This document shows positions 34,727 through 43,551 of a stretch of 64,000 bases of DNA, piece by piece; within the stretch, counting starts at the first letter, position 1, and each line of letters starts with the position of its first letter. Below the pieces are notes generated by a model. It was given only the letters and a program-made list of their open reading frames with translations. It made no database searches and was not told where the DNA came from. Position numbers and translations under genes: made by a program. This DNA is from Hydrogenophaga intermedia. Lineage in GTDB: Bacteria; Pseudomonadota; Gammaproteobacteria; Burkholderiales; Burkholderiaceae_C. The DNA lies in the NCBI RefSeq assembly GCF_000723405.1, contig NZ_CCAE010000009.1, forward strand, positions 61,793 to 125,792, in the 5' to 3' direction.

Positions 34727-36669
34727 GCGGCCGCTTTCACAGGGACGAAGGTCTTCGCGTCTCGGATCTGAAGCGTCGCGCTGACCGAGCCCGTGCGCCC
34801 ATCCTCGAACTTCACTTGCGTTTCGATGAACTGCTCGCGCTTGTCCGCGTACAGGGCGTCCACCAGCACGCCGTATTTCTCACCGATGAAACCGCGGCGG
34901 ACCTTGTTGGTGCGCGTGAGCTCGCCGTCGTCGGCGTCCAGCTCCTTGTGCAGGACGAGGAAGCGGCTGATCTGGCTGCCGGCCAGGCGCTCGTCGCGGC
35001 TGAGGTCGGCGTTGACCTGCTCGACGCAGCCCTGCATGAGTTCGTACACCTCGGGCTTGCCGGCCAGGTCGGTGTAGCCGGCATAGGGCAGGTTGCGGCG
35101 CTCGGCCCAGTTGCCCACGGCGTCGAAGTCGATGTTGAGCATGACGCACACGCGGTCGCGCCCGTCGCCGAAGGCCACCACTTCCTTGATGTGCGAGAAG
35201 AACTTGAGCTTGTTCTCCACGTACTTGGGCGCGAACATGGCGCCGTCGTGCGCGCCGCCCTTCAGGCGCCCCACGTCCTTGACGCGGTCGATGATCTTCA
35301 GGTGCCCGCTGGCGTCGATGAAGCCGGCGTCGCTGGTGTGGTACCAGCCCTCGGCGTCCAGCACCTCGGCCGTGGCCTGCGGGTTCTTGTAGTACTCCTT
35401 GAGCAGGCCGCGCGAGCGCACGAGGATTTCGCCCGTGTCGCTGAGCTTGATCTCCACGCCCTCGCAGGGCACGCCCACGGTGTCGGCGCGCGCCTCGTTG
35501 TCGGGCTGCAGGCAGACGAACACCGCCGTTTCGGTGGAGCCGTAGAGCTGCTTCAGGTTGACGCCGATGCTGCGGTAGAAGCTGAAGAGGTCGGGGCCGA
35601 TGGCCTCGCCGGCGGTGTAGGCCACGCGCACGCGGCTCATGCCGAGGTTGTTGCGCAGCGGGCCGTAGACGAGCCAGTCGCCCAGGCGGTACTTGAGCCG
35701 GTCGAGCGCGCCCACGGGCTTGCCGTCCATGAGATCGGGGCCCACGCGGCGCGCCAGATCCATGAAGGCGTGGAACATGCGGCGCTTGAAGGCGCCCGCG
35801 TCTTCCATGCGGATCATCACGCTGGTGAGCAGGCTCTCGAACACGCGCGGGGGCGCGAAGTAGTAGGTGGGGCCCACTTCCTTCATGTCGATGCTGACGG
35901 TGCCGCTGCTCTCGGGGCAGTTGACCACGTAGCCGGTGACCAGCCACTGGGCGTACGAGAAGATGTTCTGGCCGACCCAGGCCGGCGGCAGGTAGGCCAG
36001 TACCTCGTCGTGCGGACCCAGCTTGTCGAAGCGCGCGCCAGCGTTGGCGCGGTCGAGCAGGGTGCGGTGCAGGTGCACCACGCCCTTGGGGTTGCCGGTG
36101 GTGCCGCTGGTGAAAAACATGGCGGCCACGTCCTCGGGGCTGCCGGCGTCCACCTCGGCGTCGAAGAAGCCGGGGTGGGCGCGTTCGAAGGCGCGCCCCG
36201 CCTCGGCCAGCATGTCCATGCTCTGCAGGCCGGGCTGGTCGTAGTTGCGAAGGCCGCGCGGGTCGTCGTACCAGATGCGTGTGAGCTGCGGGCACTGGGC
36301 GCGGATCTCCAGCATCTTGTCGACCTGCTCCTGGTCTTCCACCACGCACAGCCGGACCTCGGCGTTGTTGATGGGGAAGACGCATTCGCCGGCCACGGCG
36401 TCCTGGTACAGCGGCACCGCGATGGCGCCCAGCGATTGCGCGGCAAGCATGGTGGCATAGAGGCGCGGTCGGTTGGCGCCGATCACCACGAGGTGCTCGC
36501 CGCGCCGCAGGCCCGCCTCATGCAGGCCGCAGGCCAACGCGCGCACCAGCGACAGCATCTCGCCCCAACTCGTGGTCTGCCAGATGCCATAGGCTTTCTC
36601 CCGCATCGCGGGGGCCCGGGGCCGCTGCTTGGCGTGGTCCCGCAGCAAACGCGGAAAGGTGGTCTGCAT
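34723..36669 (-). CDS. AMP-dependent acyl-CoA synthetase, long-chain (FACS) type
   Basis: 648 residues from the ATG at 36669 with CAGGAGACA upstream. ANL-family loop FFTSGTTGNPKG at 185-196, then YLPPAWVGQNIFSYAQWLVT, LKQLYGSTETAVFVCLQPDN, and the A8 motif ASGHLKIIDRVKDVGRLKGG. The 100-residue insert and the C-terminal half resemble long-chain acyl-CoA synthetases. The usual A10 lysine region appears altered, reading DDGELTRTNKVRRGFI. First gene of the operon. Probably activates the acid imported by the Liv transporter; the substrate is unknown. Confidence 0.87.
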   Translation of the reverse strand: MQTTFPRLLRDHAKQRPRAPAMREKAYGIWQTTSWGEMLSLVRALACGLHEAGLRRGEHLVVIGANRPRLYATMLAAQSLGAIAVPLYQDAVAGECVFPINNAEVRLCVVEDQEQVDKMLEIRAQCPQLTRIWYDDPRGLRNYDQPGLQSMDMLAEAGRAFERAHPGFFDAEVDAGSPEDVAAMFFTSGTTGNPKGVVHLHRTLLDRANAGARFDKLGPHDEVLAYLPPAWVGQNIFSYAQWLVTGYVVNCPESSGTVSIDMKEVGPTYYFAPPRVFESLLTSVMIRMEDAGAFKRRMFHAFMDLARRVGPDLMDGKPVGALDRLKYRLGDWLVYGPLRNNLGMSRVRVAYTAGEAIGPDLFSFYRSIGVNLKQLYGSTETAVFVCLQPDNEARADTVGVPCEGVEIKLSDTGEILVRSRGLLKEYYKNPQATAEVLDAEGWYHTSDAGFIDASGHLKIIDRVKDVGRLKGGAHDGAMFAPKYVENKLKFFSHIKEVVAFGDGRDRVCVMLNIDFDAVGNWAERRNLPYAGYTDLAGKPEVYELMQGCVEQVNADLSRDERLAGSQISRFLVLHKELDADDGELTRTNKVRRGFIGEKYGVLVDALYADKREQFIETQVKFEDGRTGSVSATLQIRDAKTFVPVKAAA

Positions 36670-36753
36670 GCCTTGTCTCCTGTGGTCCGCCGCGCCCCGC
36701 ACAGCGGGAAGCAGGGATCGGTGCATGGGGCGCATGGTAGGCCTGAGTTTGAC

Positions 36754-36777
36754 GTCATGTTGTCTGTGTGACGACAA
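36754..36777. promoter_or_regulatory. Overlapping palindromes between Liv operon and Crp-type regulator
   Basis: TTGTC (36760-36764) with GACAA (36773-36777), and GTCA (36754-36757) with TGAC (36769-36772), form interleaved dyads in the 138-base divergent gap. This spacing (14-22 bases overall) is in the range of Crp/Fnr-family sites, and the adjacent regulator is of that family. The half-sites do not match the canonical CRP or FNR consensus, so specificity is unknown. Confidence 0.4.
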
Positions 36778-36807
36778 TTGCGGGTCAACCCTGCTAGGAC
36801 TTTCCCC

Positions 36808-37524
36808 ATGTTCGTCGCCCGCCGCAGCGCCATTCGCGAGCGCGCCCGTCGCCCCACCGATGCCGAACTCGACGGCATTCCCTGGCTGCCCGCGCTGGTG
36901 GGCGAGGCCCGCGAACGTGCGCTGGATGCCTTGCAGGTGGGCGAGGCCGAGGCGGGTGACTACGTGTGTCGCTTCGGTCGTCCGGTGACCTTCTGGTTCG
37001 GCCTGGTCGATGGCCTGCTGAAAATGACCAACGACGACTCCAGCGGCCCGGCCATCACCTTCACCGGCGTGGCGCCGGGCGGCTGGTTCGGCGAAGGCAC
37101 GGTGCTCAAGCACGAGCAGTACCGCTACAACATCCAGGCCTTGCGCCGCAGCCTCATCGCGGGCCTGCCCGTGGACACCTTCGACTGGCTGCTGGATCAC
37201 TCGATCGGCTTCAACCGATTTGTCATGCATCAGCTCAACGAGCGCCTGGGCCAGTTCATCGCCGCGCGCGAGGTGGACCGCCTCACCAGCCCCGACCTGC
37301 GCGTGGCGCGCAATCTGGCGGCCCTGTTCCATCCGCTGCTCTCGCCCAACGTGGGGGGCATCCTGCGCATCACGCAGCAGGAGCTGGCCTACCTGGTGGG
37401 CCTGTCTCGCCAGCGCGTGAACGAAGCCTTGCGCACCCTGCAGGCCAGGGGGTGGATCCGCATCGAGTATGGGGGGCTGCGGGTGCTGGACCTGCAGGCG
37501 CTGCGCGCGGGCGAGCTGGACTGA
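36808..37524 (+). CDS. Crp/Fnr-family transcriptional regulator
   Basis: 238 residues from the ATG at 36808. N-terminal cyclic-nucleotide-binding-like fold (residues 30-140: PVTFWFGLVDGLLKMTNDDS, FTGVAPGGWFGEGTVLKHEQ, YNIQALRRSLIAGLPVDTFD) and C-terminal winged helix with ITQQELAYLVGLSRQRVNEA as recognition segment. No FNR-type N-terminal Cys cluster, so it should sense a small molecule rather than oxygen. Divergent from the Liv/CoA-ligase operon, the obvious target. Effector unknown. Confidence 0.88.
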   Translation: MFVARRSAIRERARRPTDAELDGIPWLPALVGEARERALDALQVGEAEAGDYVCRFGRPVTFWFGLVDGLLKMTNDDSSGPAITFTGVAPGGWFGEGTVLKHEQYRYNIQALRRSLIAGLPVDTFDWLLDHSIGFNRFVMHQLNERLGQFIAAREVDRLTSPDLRVARNLAALFHPLLSPNVGGILRITQQELAYLVGLSRQRVNEALRTLQARGWIRIEYGGLRVLDLQALRAGELD

Positions 37525-37629
37525 TCGGCGCTGCGCCGTCCTCCTACACGCAGCCTGCCGCCACTCCTACGTGAAATGGCCGTGCGCCGGGAAGAATGGA
37601 AAGCCTCGCAACCCCTTCGGAGGATTTCC

Positions 37630-38034
37630 ATGAACATGACCATCAAAGCAACCACCGCCATCGCCTTGTGCGCCGCGTCTGCCTTCACCATGGCCCAGAG
37701 CATGACCAAGGCGGAACACGATGCGGCCGAGGAGCGCATCGAGATGAACTACAAGAACGCGAAGAAGGCGTGCGACGCGATGAAGGACAACGCCAAGGAC
37801 GTGTGCCAGGAGGAAGCCAAAGGCAAGGAGCGCGTTGAAAAGGCGGAACTGGAGAACCAGTACAAGCCCACGGCCAGCAATGCCCGCAAGGTCCAGGAAG
37901 CGAAGGCTGACACGGCATACGACGTGGCCAAGGAGAAATGCGAAGACCAGGCCGGCGACGCCCAGAAGGTGTGCAAGGCCGACGCGAAGGCCGAACACGA
38001 CCGCGCCATCAAGGCCGCCAAAGGCAAGGGCTGA
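37630..38034 (+). CDS. Small secreted charged helical protein
   Basis: 134 residues from the ATG at 37630 with CGGAGG upstream. Signal peptide 1-22 (ends SAFTMAQ). The mature protein is almost entirely helical and rich in Lys, Ala, Asp and Glu with repeated [19 protein letters not shown] units: two similar segments hold Cys pairs ([20 protein letters not shown] and [20 protein letters not shown]), suggesting internal duplication and two disulphides. Similar proteins occur in Burkholderiales; function unknown, possibly periplasmic stress-related. A terminator-like hairpin follows at 38084. Confidence 0.7.
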   Translation: MNMTIKATTAIALCAASAFTMAQSMTKAEHDAAEERIEMNYKNAKKACDAMKDNAKDVCQEEAKGKERVEKAELENQYKPTASNARKVQEAKADTAYDVAKEKCEDQAGDAQKVCKADAKAEHDRAIKAAKGKG

Positions 38035-38083
38035 ACCAGGAGCAAGGGCTGATCGACGCCCTCGCATCACCTGTTCTTCCACC

Positions 38084-38105
38084 AAGCCGCCCTTCGGGGC
38101 GGCTT
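38084..38105 (+). terminator. Terminator-like hairpin AAGCCGCCC-TTCG-GGGCGGCTT
   Basis: A perfect 9-base stem closed by a stable TTCG tetraloop, 49 bases after the small secreted protein gene and 29 before the pseudouridine synthase start. There is no T run after the stem, so termination efficiency is uncertain. Confidence 0.6.
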
Positions 38106-38134
38106 CGCGTCGCGGGACAGCGGACAATCAGGCC

Positions 38135-39328
38135 ATGGCATCCGATCCCGACAAACGCACACTCAGCCTCAAGCCCGCGGCGCCCAAGCCGCCCACCGAC
38201 CCGCGCGTCCCGCGCCGCCCACCCGTGCGACCGCGCGGCCCGGCGCGCGCCCGACCCCTGAGCTCGGCCGATCGCCCCGAACTGCCTGTGCAGCCTGCGG
38301 CGAGCGCCCGAGCGCCCCAGGCAGCAGCAGCCGATACGAACGCGGCACCGCGTCCGCCACGCCCGTCGGCGCCCGCGCCTGCACCTCGCTCCTCGTCGCG
38401 GCGCCCACCCTCGTCCAGTGCACCAGCGCAGCGCCCGCAGGCGCCTCGACCGCCATCAAAGCGTCCACCCTCCCAGCATCCACCCTCGCAGCGCGCGCCA
38501 ACGCCGCGCGCGCCGGCGCCAGTGGCGGCCGCGGAGGCATTGGCCCCGAGAGAGGGCATTCGCCTGAACAAACGCCTGGCCGAGCTGGGTCTGTGCTCGC
38601 GCCGCGAGGCGGACGAATGGATCGCGCGTGGGTGGGTGCTGGTGGACGGCCAGGTGGCCCACATGGGCCAGCCGGTCCTTCCCGACGCGCAGATCAAGGT
38701 GTTGCCCCAGGCCACGAGTGCGCAGGACGAACGCGCCACCTTCCTGCTGCACAAGCCCGTGGGCTATGTGAGCGGCCAGCCCGAGGACGGCCACGAAGCC
38801 GCGGTGGTGCTGCTGCAGCCGGGCAATCGCTGGAAAGACGACCTCAGCCCGCGCCGCTTCACGCCGGCGCAGTTCAAGGGCCTGGCGCCCGCCGGCCGCC
38901 TGGACATCGACTCCACCGGCCTGCTCGTGCTCACGCAGGACGGCCGCGTGGCGCGCGCCCTGATCGGCGAGGACAGCGGCGTGGAGAAGGAATACCTGGT
39001 GCGCGTGGTGTGGGCGCCCAACGGCCCTCAGGGGCCGGGCGTGGTGGAGCAGGGCGTGCAGGCCGTGGTGCCGGCCGAATGCCTGGCGCGGCTGCGCCAC
39101 GGGCTCTCGCTGGATGACCAGCCGCTCAAGCCCGCGCAGGTGGACTGGCTCAACCCCGAGCAACTGCGCTTCGTGCTCACCGAGGGCAAGAAGCGCCAGA
39201 TCCGCCGCATGTGCGAAGCGGTGGGCCTGCACGTGGTCGGCCTGAAGCGCGTGCGCATCGGCAACGTGCTGTTGGGCAAGCTGCCGCAGGGGCAGTGGCG
39301 CTACCTGTTGCCCGGCGAAACGTTCTGA
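38135..39328 (+). CDS. 23S rRNA pseudouridine synthase, RluF/RluB-type, with long N-terminal tail
   Basis: 397 residues. Residues 1-141 are low complexity, Pro/Ala/Arg/Ser-rich ([29 protein letters not shown]), probably disordered and RNA-binding. An S4 domain starts at about 142 ([20 protein letters not shown]), followed by the RsuA/RluB/E/F catalytic domain with [11 protein letters not shown] at 254-264 (catalytic Asp257) and [21 protein letters not shown]. coli RluF (290 residues) modifies U2604. The ATG has a TATA-like GACAAT six bases upstream and no SD. Confidence 0.85.
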   Translation: MASDPDKRTLSLKPAAPKPPTDPRVPRRPPVRPRGPARARPLSSADRPELPVQPAASARAPQAAAADTNAAPRPPRPSAPAPAPRSSSRRPPSSSAPAQRPQAPRPPSKRPPSQHPPSQRAPTPRAPAPVAAAEALAPREGIRLNKRLAELGLCSRREADEWIARGWVLVDGQVAHMGQPVLPDAQIKVLPQATSAQDERATFLLHKPVGYVSGQPEDGHEAAVVLLQPGNRWKDDLSPRRFTPAQFKGLAPAGRLDIDSTGLLVLTQDGRVARALIGEDSGVEKEYLVRVVWAPNGPQGPGVVEQGVQAVVPAECLARLRHGLSLDDQPLKPAQVDWLNPEQLRFVLTEGKKRQIRRMCEAVGLHVVGLKRVRIGNVLLGKLPQGQWRYLLPGETF

Positions 39329-39388
39329 CGCCTGGCGCCGCCGGTCTGACCGTCGTGGGACAGGGCGGTGTCTGACCACAATCGGCCC

Positions 39389-40630
39389 ATGGCCGATTCC
39401 CCACGCGATCCACCCCGGCGGCACCTGCGAACGGCGGACCTCCGCGCCGCCGCGCAACTGGCCACACAGGCCACGCTGGGCGTCATCGGCATCACCGAGG
39501 GGGTGCACCAGGCCGTGCGCAGGCGCATCGGCCTGGCGGCGGGCGATGCGCCCGAGCGCACCGGGGGCCTGACCGGGCGCGTGTACGGCGCCATCCGCGG
39601 CACCGCGCATGGCCTGGGCGTCGGCCTCGACGCCGTGCTACAGGCCGTGCTGCCTCTGTTGGACGATCCCGCGCGGGCCGGCGCCGAGGATTCGCCCGCG
39701 CGCGAGGCCGTGGTGGCGGCGCTCAATGGCGTGCTCGGCGACCGCCTGGCGGCGATGGGCAACGCGCTGGCGCAACCCATGGAAATGCGCCGGGCCGAGC
39801 GTGTGCTGCCGTTGGGCCGGGCCGCTCGCTTCCAGGAAGCCCTGGGGGCGTGCAGTCCCCATCTCCTGTTGATGGTGCACGGCCTGTGCATGAACGACAC
39901 GCAGTGGCGGCGCAACGGGCACGACCACACGGATGCGCTGGCCGAGGCGCTACAGGCCACGCCCGTGCGCCTGCGCTACAACAGCGGCCTGCGCATCGCG
40001 GCCAACGGCCGCGAGCTGGCGCAGAGGCTGGAGCGCCTGGTGAAGTACTGGCCGGGGCCTCTGCAGAGCATCACGATCGTGGGTCACAGCATGGGCGGGC
40101 TTCTGGCGCGCAGCGCGGTGCATGAGGGACGCCGCGCGTCACACCGCTGGCCCGCGCTGGTGAAGCACCTGGTGTTTCTGGGTACGCCACACCACGGCGC
40201 GCCGCTCGAGCGCGCGGGGCATGGTGCCGATCTGTTGCTTGCCTCGTCGCCGTACTCGGCCCCGCTGGCGCGGCTGGGCCGACTGCGCAGCGCCGGCATC
40301 ACCGATCTGCGTCATGGCCACTTGCGGCACCCGGACGAGGGACGCCCCGATGCGCCGCTTCCCCTGCCCGCGGGGGTGGCCTGCTTTGGCGTGGCGGCCT
40401 GCCTGGCGCCGCGCCGTGGCCTGCTGGCCGAGCGCCTGGTCGGCGATGGCCTGGTGCCGCTGCGCAGTGCCCTGGGCGAGCACGACGATCCCGCGCGCCG
40501 CCTGGTGTTTGCGCGCGGCAGCCTGCGCGTGGTGCACCGCACGGGACACCTGGACCTGTTGTCCAGCCCGGTGGTAGCCGAGCAGCTGAAACAATGGCTG
40601 TCCGCCGCGCCGCCAGCATCGGCCAGCTGA
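39389..40630 (+). CDS. Lipase-like alpha/beta hydrolase (PGAP1-like)
   Basis: 413 residues from the ATG at 39389 (a GTG 21 bases upstream is possible). Residues 1-150 are a helical N-terminal region (LATQATLGVIGITEGVHQAV, RVYGAIRGTAHGLGVGLDAV). The hydrolase domain starts at about 152 with the oxyanion motif LLMVHGLCM. The nucleophile elbow is GHSMGG (232-237, Ser234); the Asp is probably in VGDGLVPLRSALGEHDD and the His in RTGHLDLL. It has no signal peptide. The architecture resembles PGAP1-like lipases; substrate unknown. CACAAT lies six bases before the ATG. Confidence 0.78.
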   Translation: MADSPRDPPRRHLRTADLRAAAQLATQATLGVIGITEGVHQAVRRRIGLAAGDAPERTGGLTGRVYGAIRGTAHGLGVGLDAVLQAVLPLLDDPARAGAEDSPAREAVVAALNGVLGDRLAAMGNALAQPMEMRRAERVLPLGRAARFQEALGACSPHLLLMVHGLCMNDTQWRRNGHDHTDALAEALQATPVRLRYNSGLRIAANGRELAQRLERLVKYWPGPLQSITIVGHSMGGLLARSAVHEGRRASHRWPALVKHLVFLGTPHHGAPLERAGHGADLLLASSPYSAPLARLGRLRSAGITDLRHGHLRHPDEGRPDAPLPLPAGVACFGVAACLAPRRGLLAERLVGDGLVPLRSALGEHDDPARRLVFARGSLRVVHRTGHLDLLSSPVVAEQLKQWLSAAPPASAS

Positions 40631-40638
40631 ACCGGGGG

Positions 40639-40666
40639 CTTGAAATGCCGGGCGCCGCCCCCAGGT
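40639..40666 (+). promoter_or_regulatory. Sigma-32 (heat-shock) promoter of htpG
   Basis: CTTGAAA at 40639-40645 matches the sigma-32 -35 element exactly. CCCCA at 40659-40663 follows after 13 bases, matching the CCCCAT core of the -10 with a G in place of the T. It lies about 70 bases before the htpG start, in the expected place for a heat-shock gene. Confidence 0.72.
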
Positions 40667-40736
40667 TTGCCGCGGCTTGTGTGCCCGGCCGGTGCCGCCG
40701 GCGCGGGCCCCCCGTTGTCCCTCATCATTCCCAGTC

Positions 40737-42599
40737 ATGAGCAAACAGACCCATTCCTTCCAGGCCGAGGTGGCCCAGCTGCTGCACCTCGTCACGCACG
40801 CCCTCTACTCCAACCCCGACATCTTCCTGCGCGAGCTGGTGTCCAACGCGTCCGATGCTTGCGACAAGCTGCGCTTCGAGGCGCTGAACAACGCGGCCCT
40901 GTACGAAGACGCGCCGGAGCTGGAGGTGCGCATCGCCTTCGACAAGGACGCGCGCACCATCACCATCACCGACAACGGCATCGGCATGAGCGCGCAGGAG
41001 GCCATCGACCACCTGGGCACCATCGCCAAGAGCGGCACGCGCGACTTCATGAGCAGGCTCACAGGCGACCAGAAGTCCGACGCCCAGCTCATCGGCCAAT
41101 TCGGCGTGGGCTTCTACTCGGGCTTCATCGTTGCCGACAAGATCGTGGTGGAAAGCCGCCGCGCGGGCCTCCCGGCCAGTGAAGGCGTGCGCTGGACCAG
41201 CGGGGGCAGCGGCGACTTCGAGGTCGAGGCCATCGAGCGCCCCGCGCGCGGTACCAGCGTCATCCTGCACCTGCGCGAAGACAAGACCGAGTACCTCAAC
41301 CACTGGAAGCTCAAGTCCATCGTCGGCAAGTACAGCGACCACATCAGCCTGCCCATCCGCATGCAGGAAGAGGAGTGGGATGCCGAGAAGAGCGAGTACC
41401 GGCTCAAGGACGAGTGGACCACCATCAACTCGGCCAACGCGCTGTGGGCGCGGCCCAAGAAGGACATCACGGACAAGCAGTACGCCGAGTTCTACAAGAA
41501 CCTGAGCTACGACACCGAGGCCCCGCTGAGCTGGAGTCACAACCGCGTGGAAGGCAGCACCGAGTACACGCAGCTCCTGTACATCCCGGCCAAGGCCCCG
41601 CAGGACCTGTGGAACCGCGACCGCAAGGCCGGCATCAAGCTCTACGTGCGGCGCGTCTTCATCATGGACGAGGCCGAGGCCCTCATGCCCGCCTACCTGC
41701 GCTGGGTGAAAGGCGTGGTCGATTCCAGCGACCTGCCGCTCAACGTGAGCCGCGAGCTGCTGCAGGAGAGCCGCGATGTGAAGGCCATCCGCGAGGGCAA
41801 CACCCGCCGCGTGCTGGCCATGCTCGACGAGCTGAGCAAGGACGGCGAGAAGTACGCCGCCTTCTACGCTGAATTCGGCGCCGTGCTCAAGGAAGGCCTG
41901 GGCGAGGACTTCGCCAACCGCGACAAGCTCGCCAAGCTGCTGCGCTTTGCCAGCAGCACGCAGGCCGAGCCCACTTCACTGGCCGACTACAAGACGCGCA
42001 TGAAGGAAGGCCAGAAGGCCATCTACTACATCACCGCCGACACCCTTGCCGCCGCGCGCAACAGCCCGCAACTGGAAGTGTTCCGCCAGAAGGGCATCGA
42101 GGTGCTGCTGATGGCCGACCGCGTGGACGAGTGGGCGCTGTCCTTCCTGCCCGAGTTCGACGGCACGCCGCTGCAAAGCGTGGCCAAGGGCGCGGTGGAC
42201 CTGGGCGACCTGCAGGACGAGGCCGAGAAGAAGGCTGCAGAGGCCGCCGCCGAGGGCTTCAAGCCCATGCTGGAGCGGTTGAAAGAGGCGCTCAAGGACA
42301 AGGTGAAGGATGTGCGCGCGACCTCGCGCCTGGTCGATTCCCCGGCCTGCCTGGTGGTGGAGGACGGCGACTATTCCATGCAATTGGCGCGCCTGCTCAA
42401 GCAGGCGGGCCAGCAGGCGCCCGAAGTCAAGCCCATCCTGGAGGTAAACGCCAGCCATCCGCTGGTGAAGAAGCTCGACGGCAGCGAGCGCTTCGAGGAC
42501 CTGGCCCACGTGCTGTTCGACCAGGCCTTGCTGGCCGAGGGCGGCTTGCCGGAAGATCCGGCGGCCTACGTGCGCCGCGTCAACGCCCTGCTGGTGTGA
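40737..42599 (+). CDS. htpG: Molecular chaperone HtpG (bacterial Hsp90)
   Basis: 620 residues. N-terminal GHKL ATPase: [51 protein letters not shown]. Middle domain with the catalytic Arg segment ([20 protein letters not shown]) and C-terminal dimerisation domain ending in [10 protein letters not shown]. Length and domain order are those of other proteobacterial HtpG proteins. ATP-driven client remodelling in the cytoplasm, induced by heat; the promoter fits. Starts at 40737; the frame continues 20 codons upstream but without signal. Confidence 0.96.
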   Translation: MSKQTHSFQAEVAQLLHLVTHALYSNPDIFLRELVSNASDACDKLRFEALNNAALYEDAPELEVRIAFDKDARTITITDNGIGMSAQEAIDHLGTIAKSGTRDFMSRLTGDQKSDAQLIGQFGVGFYSGFIVADKIVVESRRAGLPASEGVRWTSGGSGDFEVEAIERPARGTSVILHLREDKTEYLNHWKLKSIVGKYSDHISLPIRMQEEEWDAEKSEYRLKDEWTTINSANALWARPKKDITDKQYAEFYKNLSYDTEAPLSWSHNRVEGSTEYTQLLYIPAKAPQDLWNRDRKAGIKLYVRRVFIMDEAEALMPAYLRWVKGVVDSSDLPLNVSRELLQESRDVKAIREGNTRRVLAMLDELSKDGEKYAAFYAEFGAVLKEGLGEDFANRDKLAKLLRFASSTQAEPTSLADYKTRMKEGQKAIYYITADTLAAARNSPQLEVFRQKGIEVLLMADRVDEWALSFLPEFDGTPLQSVAKGAVDLGDLQDEAEKKAAEAAAEGFKPMLERLKEALKDKVKDVRATSRLVDSPACLVVEDGDYSMQLARLLKQAGQQAPEVKPILEVNASHPLVKKLDGSERFEDLAHVLFDQALLAEGGLPEDPAAYVRRVNALLV

Positions 42600-42676
42600 C
42601 AAATGGTCACCCGCGCGGGGCACTTTCGGGGTCGCGGGCGGCTCACAATCGGATGTCTTCCGATCGAAAGCCTGCC

Positions 42677-42997
42677 ATGACGCCCCGCCTTCCCCAGTCG
42701 CTCGCCGCCCTAACCCTCGCCACCCTGCTCGGGGGCTGTGCAAGCGTCGGCGTGGGCTTCGGCATCCCGGTGGGCCCGGTGTCCATCGGCGTGGGCGCCA
42801 GCAACCACGGTGTGAGCCTGGGCGTGGGCACGGGTGTTGGCCCGGTGGGCGTGGGCGTTGGCGTGGACCAGGGCGGCCGTGTGAACGCGGGTGTGGGTGT
42901 CGGCACCAGCACCGAAATCGGCAACAGCGGGGTGCGCGCCGGGGTTGGCGTGGGCACAGGCACCACCATCTACGACCCGAACAAGCCGAATCGCTGA
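42677..42997 (+). CDS. Glycine/valine-repeat lipoprotein
   Basis: 106 residues. Type II signal with lipobox LLGGC, so Cys21 should be lipidated. The mature protein is built from alternating Val/Gly stretches such as GIPVGPVSIGVGASNHGVSL and GVGPVGVGVGVDQGG, which suggest repeated beta strands or a glycine-rich, amyloid-like sheet. It ends TTIYDPNKPNR. Outer-membrane location is inferred because no Asp follows the Cys. A strong terminator comes right after. Function unknown; related lipoproteins occur in Comamonadaceae. Confidence 0.72.
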   Translation: MTPRLPQSLAALTLATLLGGCASVGVGFGIPVGPVSIGVGASNHGVSLGVGTGVGPVGVGVGVDQGGRVNAGVGVGTSTEIGNSGVRAGVGVGTGTTIYDPNKPNR

Positions 42998-43020
42998 GCG
43001 CTTTCTTGTGCTCGAACAAA

Positions 43021-43049
43021 AAACCCGCCGAGAGCTGGCGGGTTTTTTT
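43021..43049. terminator. Bidirectional intrinsic terminator
   Basis: AAACCCGCC (43021-43029) and GGCGGGTTT (43037-43045) form a 9-base stem with a 7-base loop, with A residues on the left and TTTTTTT on the right. It separates the convergent lipoprotein and ohr genes and would stop transcripts from both. It is the clearest intrinsic terminator in the window. Confidence 0.9.
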
Positions 43050-43066
43050 CATGCCGCGTGAGGCGA

Positions 43067-43495
43067 TCAGGCGACGGTGAGCGTCACGGGGATGTTGCCG
43101 CGCGTGGCGTTGGAGTATGGGCACACCTGGTGCGCGGTGTTCACCAGGTCTTCGGCCACGGCGCGGTCCATGCCGGGCAGGTGGATGGTCATGCGCACGG
43201 CGATGCCGAAGCCCTGCGGGATCGGGCCGATGTCGACCTCGGCGTCGATGGCGGCGTCGGCCGGCACGGCGATCTTCTTCATGCCCGCCACGTGCTTCAT
43301 GGCGCCCATGAAACAGGCGGAATAGCCCGAGGCGAAGAGCTGTTCGGGGTTGGTGGCGGTGCCGGCGCCGCCCATGGCCTTGGGCGGGGTGAGCTTGACG
43401 TCGAGCAGGCCGTCGTCGGAACGGGAGGTGCCTTCGCGGCCACCGGTGGTGTGAGCGCGGGCGGTGTAGACGACTTTGTCGAGCGTGGTGGGCAT
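43067..43495 (-). CDS. ohr: Organic hydroperoxide resistance protein Ohr
   Basis: 142-residue thiol peroxidase of the OsmC/Ohr family. The catalytic cysteines are Cys61 (SGYSACFMGA) and Cys125 (HQVCPYSNATRGN); Arg20 (TTGGREG) and Glu51 (NPEQLFASG) complete the active site. Reduces fatty-acid and other organic hydroperoxides using lipoylated proteins. It lies 56 bases after ohrR on the same strand and has no separate OhrR box in that gap, so expression probably comes from the ohrR promoter. Confidence 0.95.
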   Translation of the reverse strand: MPTTLDKVVYTARAHTTGGREGTSRSDDGLLDVKLTPPKAMGGAGTATNPEQLFASGYSACFMGAMKHVAGMKKIAVPADAAIDAEVDIGPIPQGFGIAVRMTIHLPGMDRAVAEDLVNTAHQVCPYSNATRGNIPVTLTVA

Positions 43496-43551
43496 GGTGG
43501 TTTCTCCTGGTTGGTTGCTGGTGACAGCGGGTGGAACGGACGGGAAAGGGA

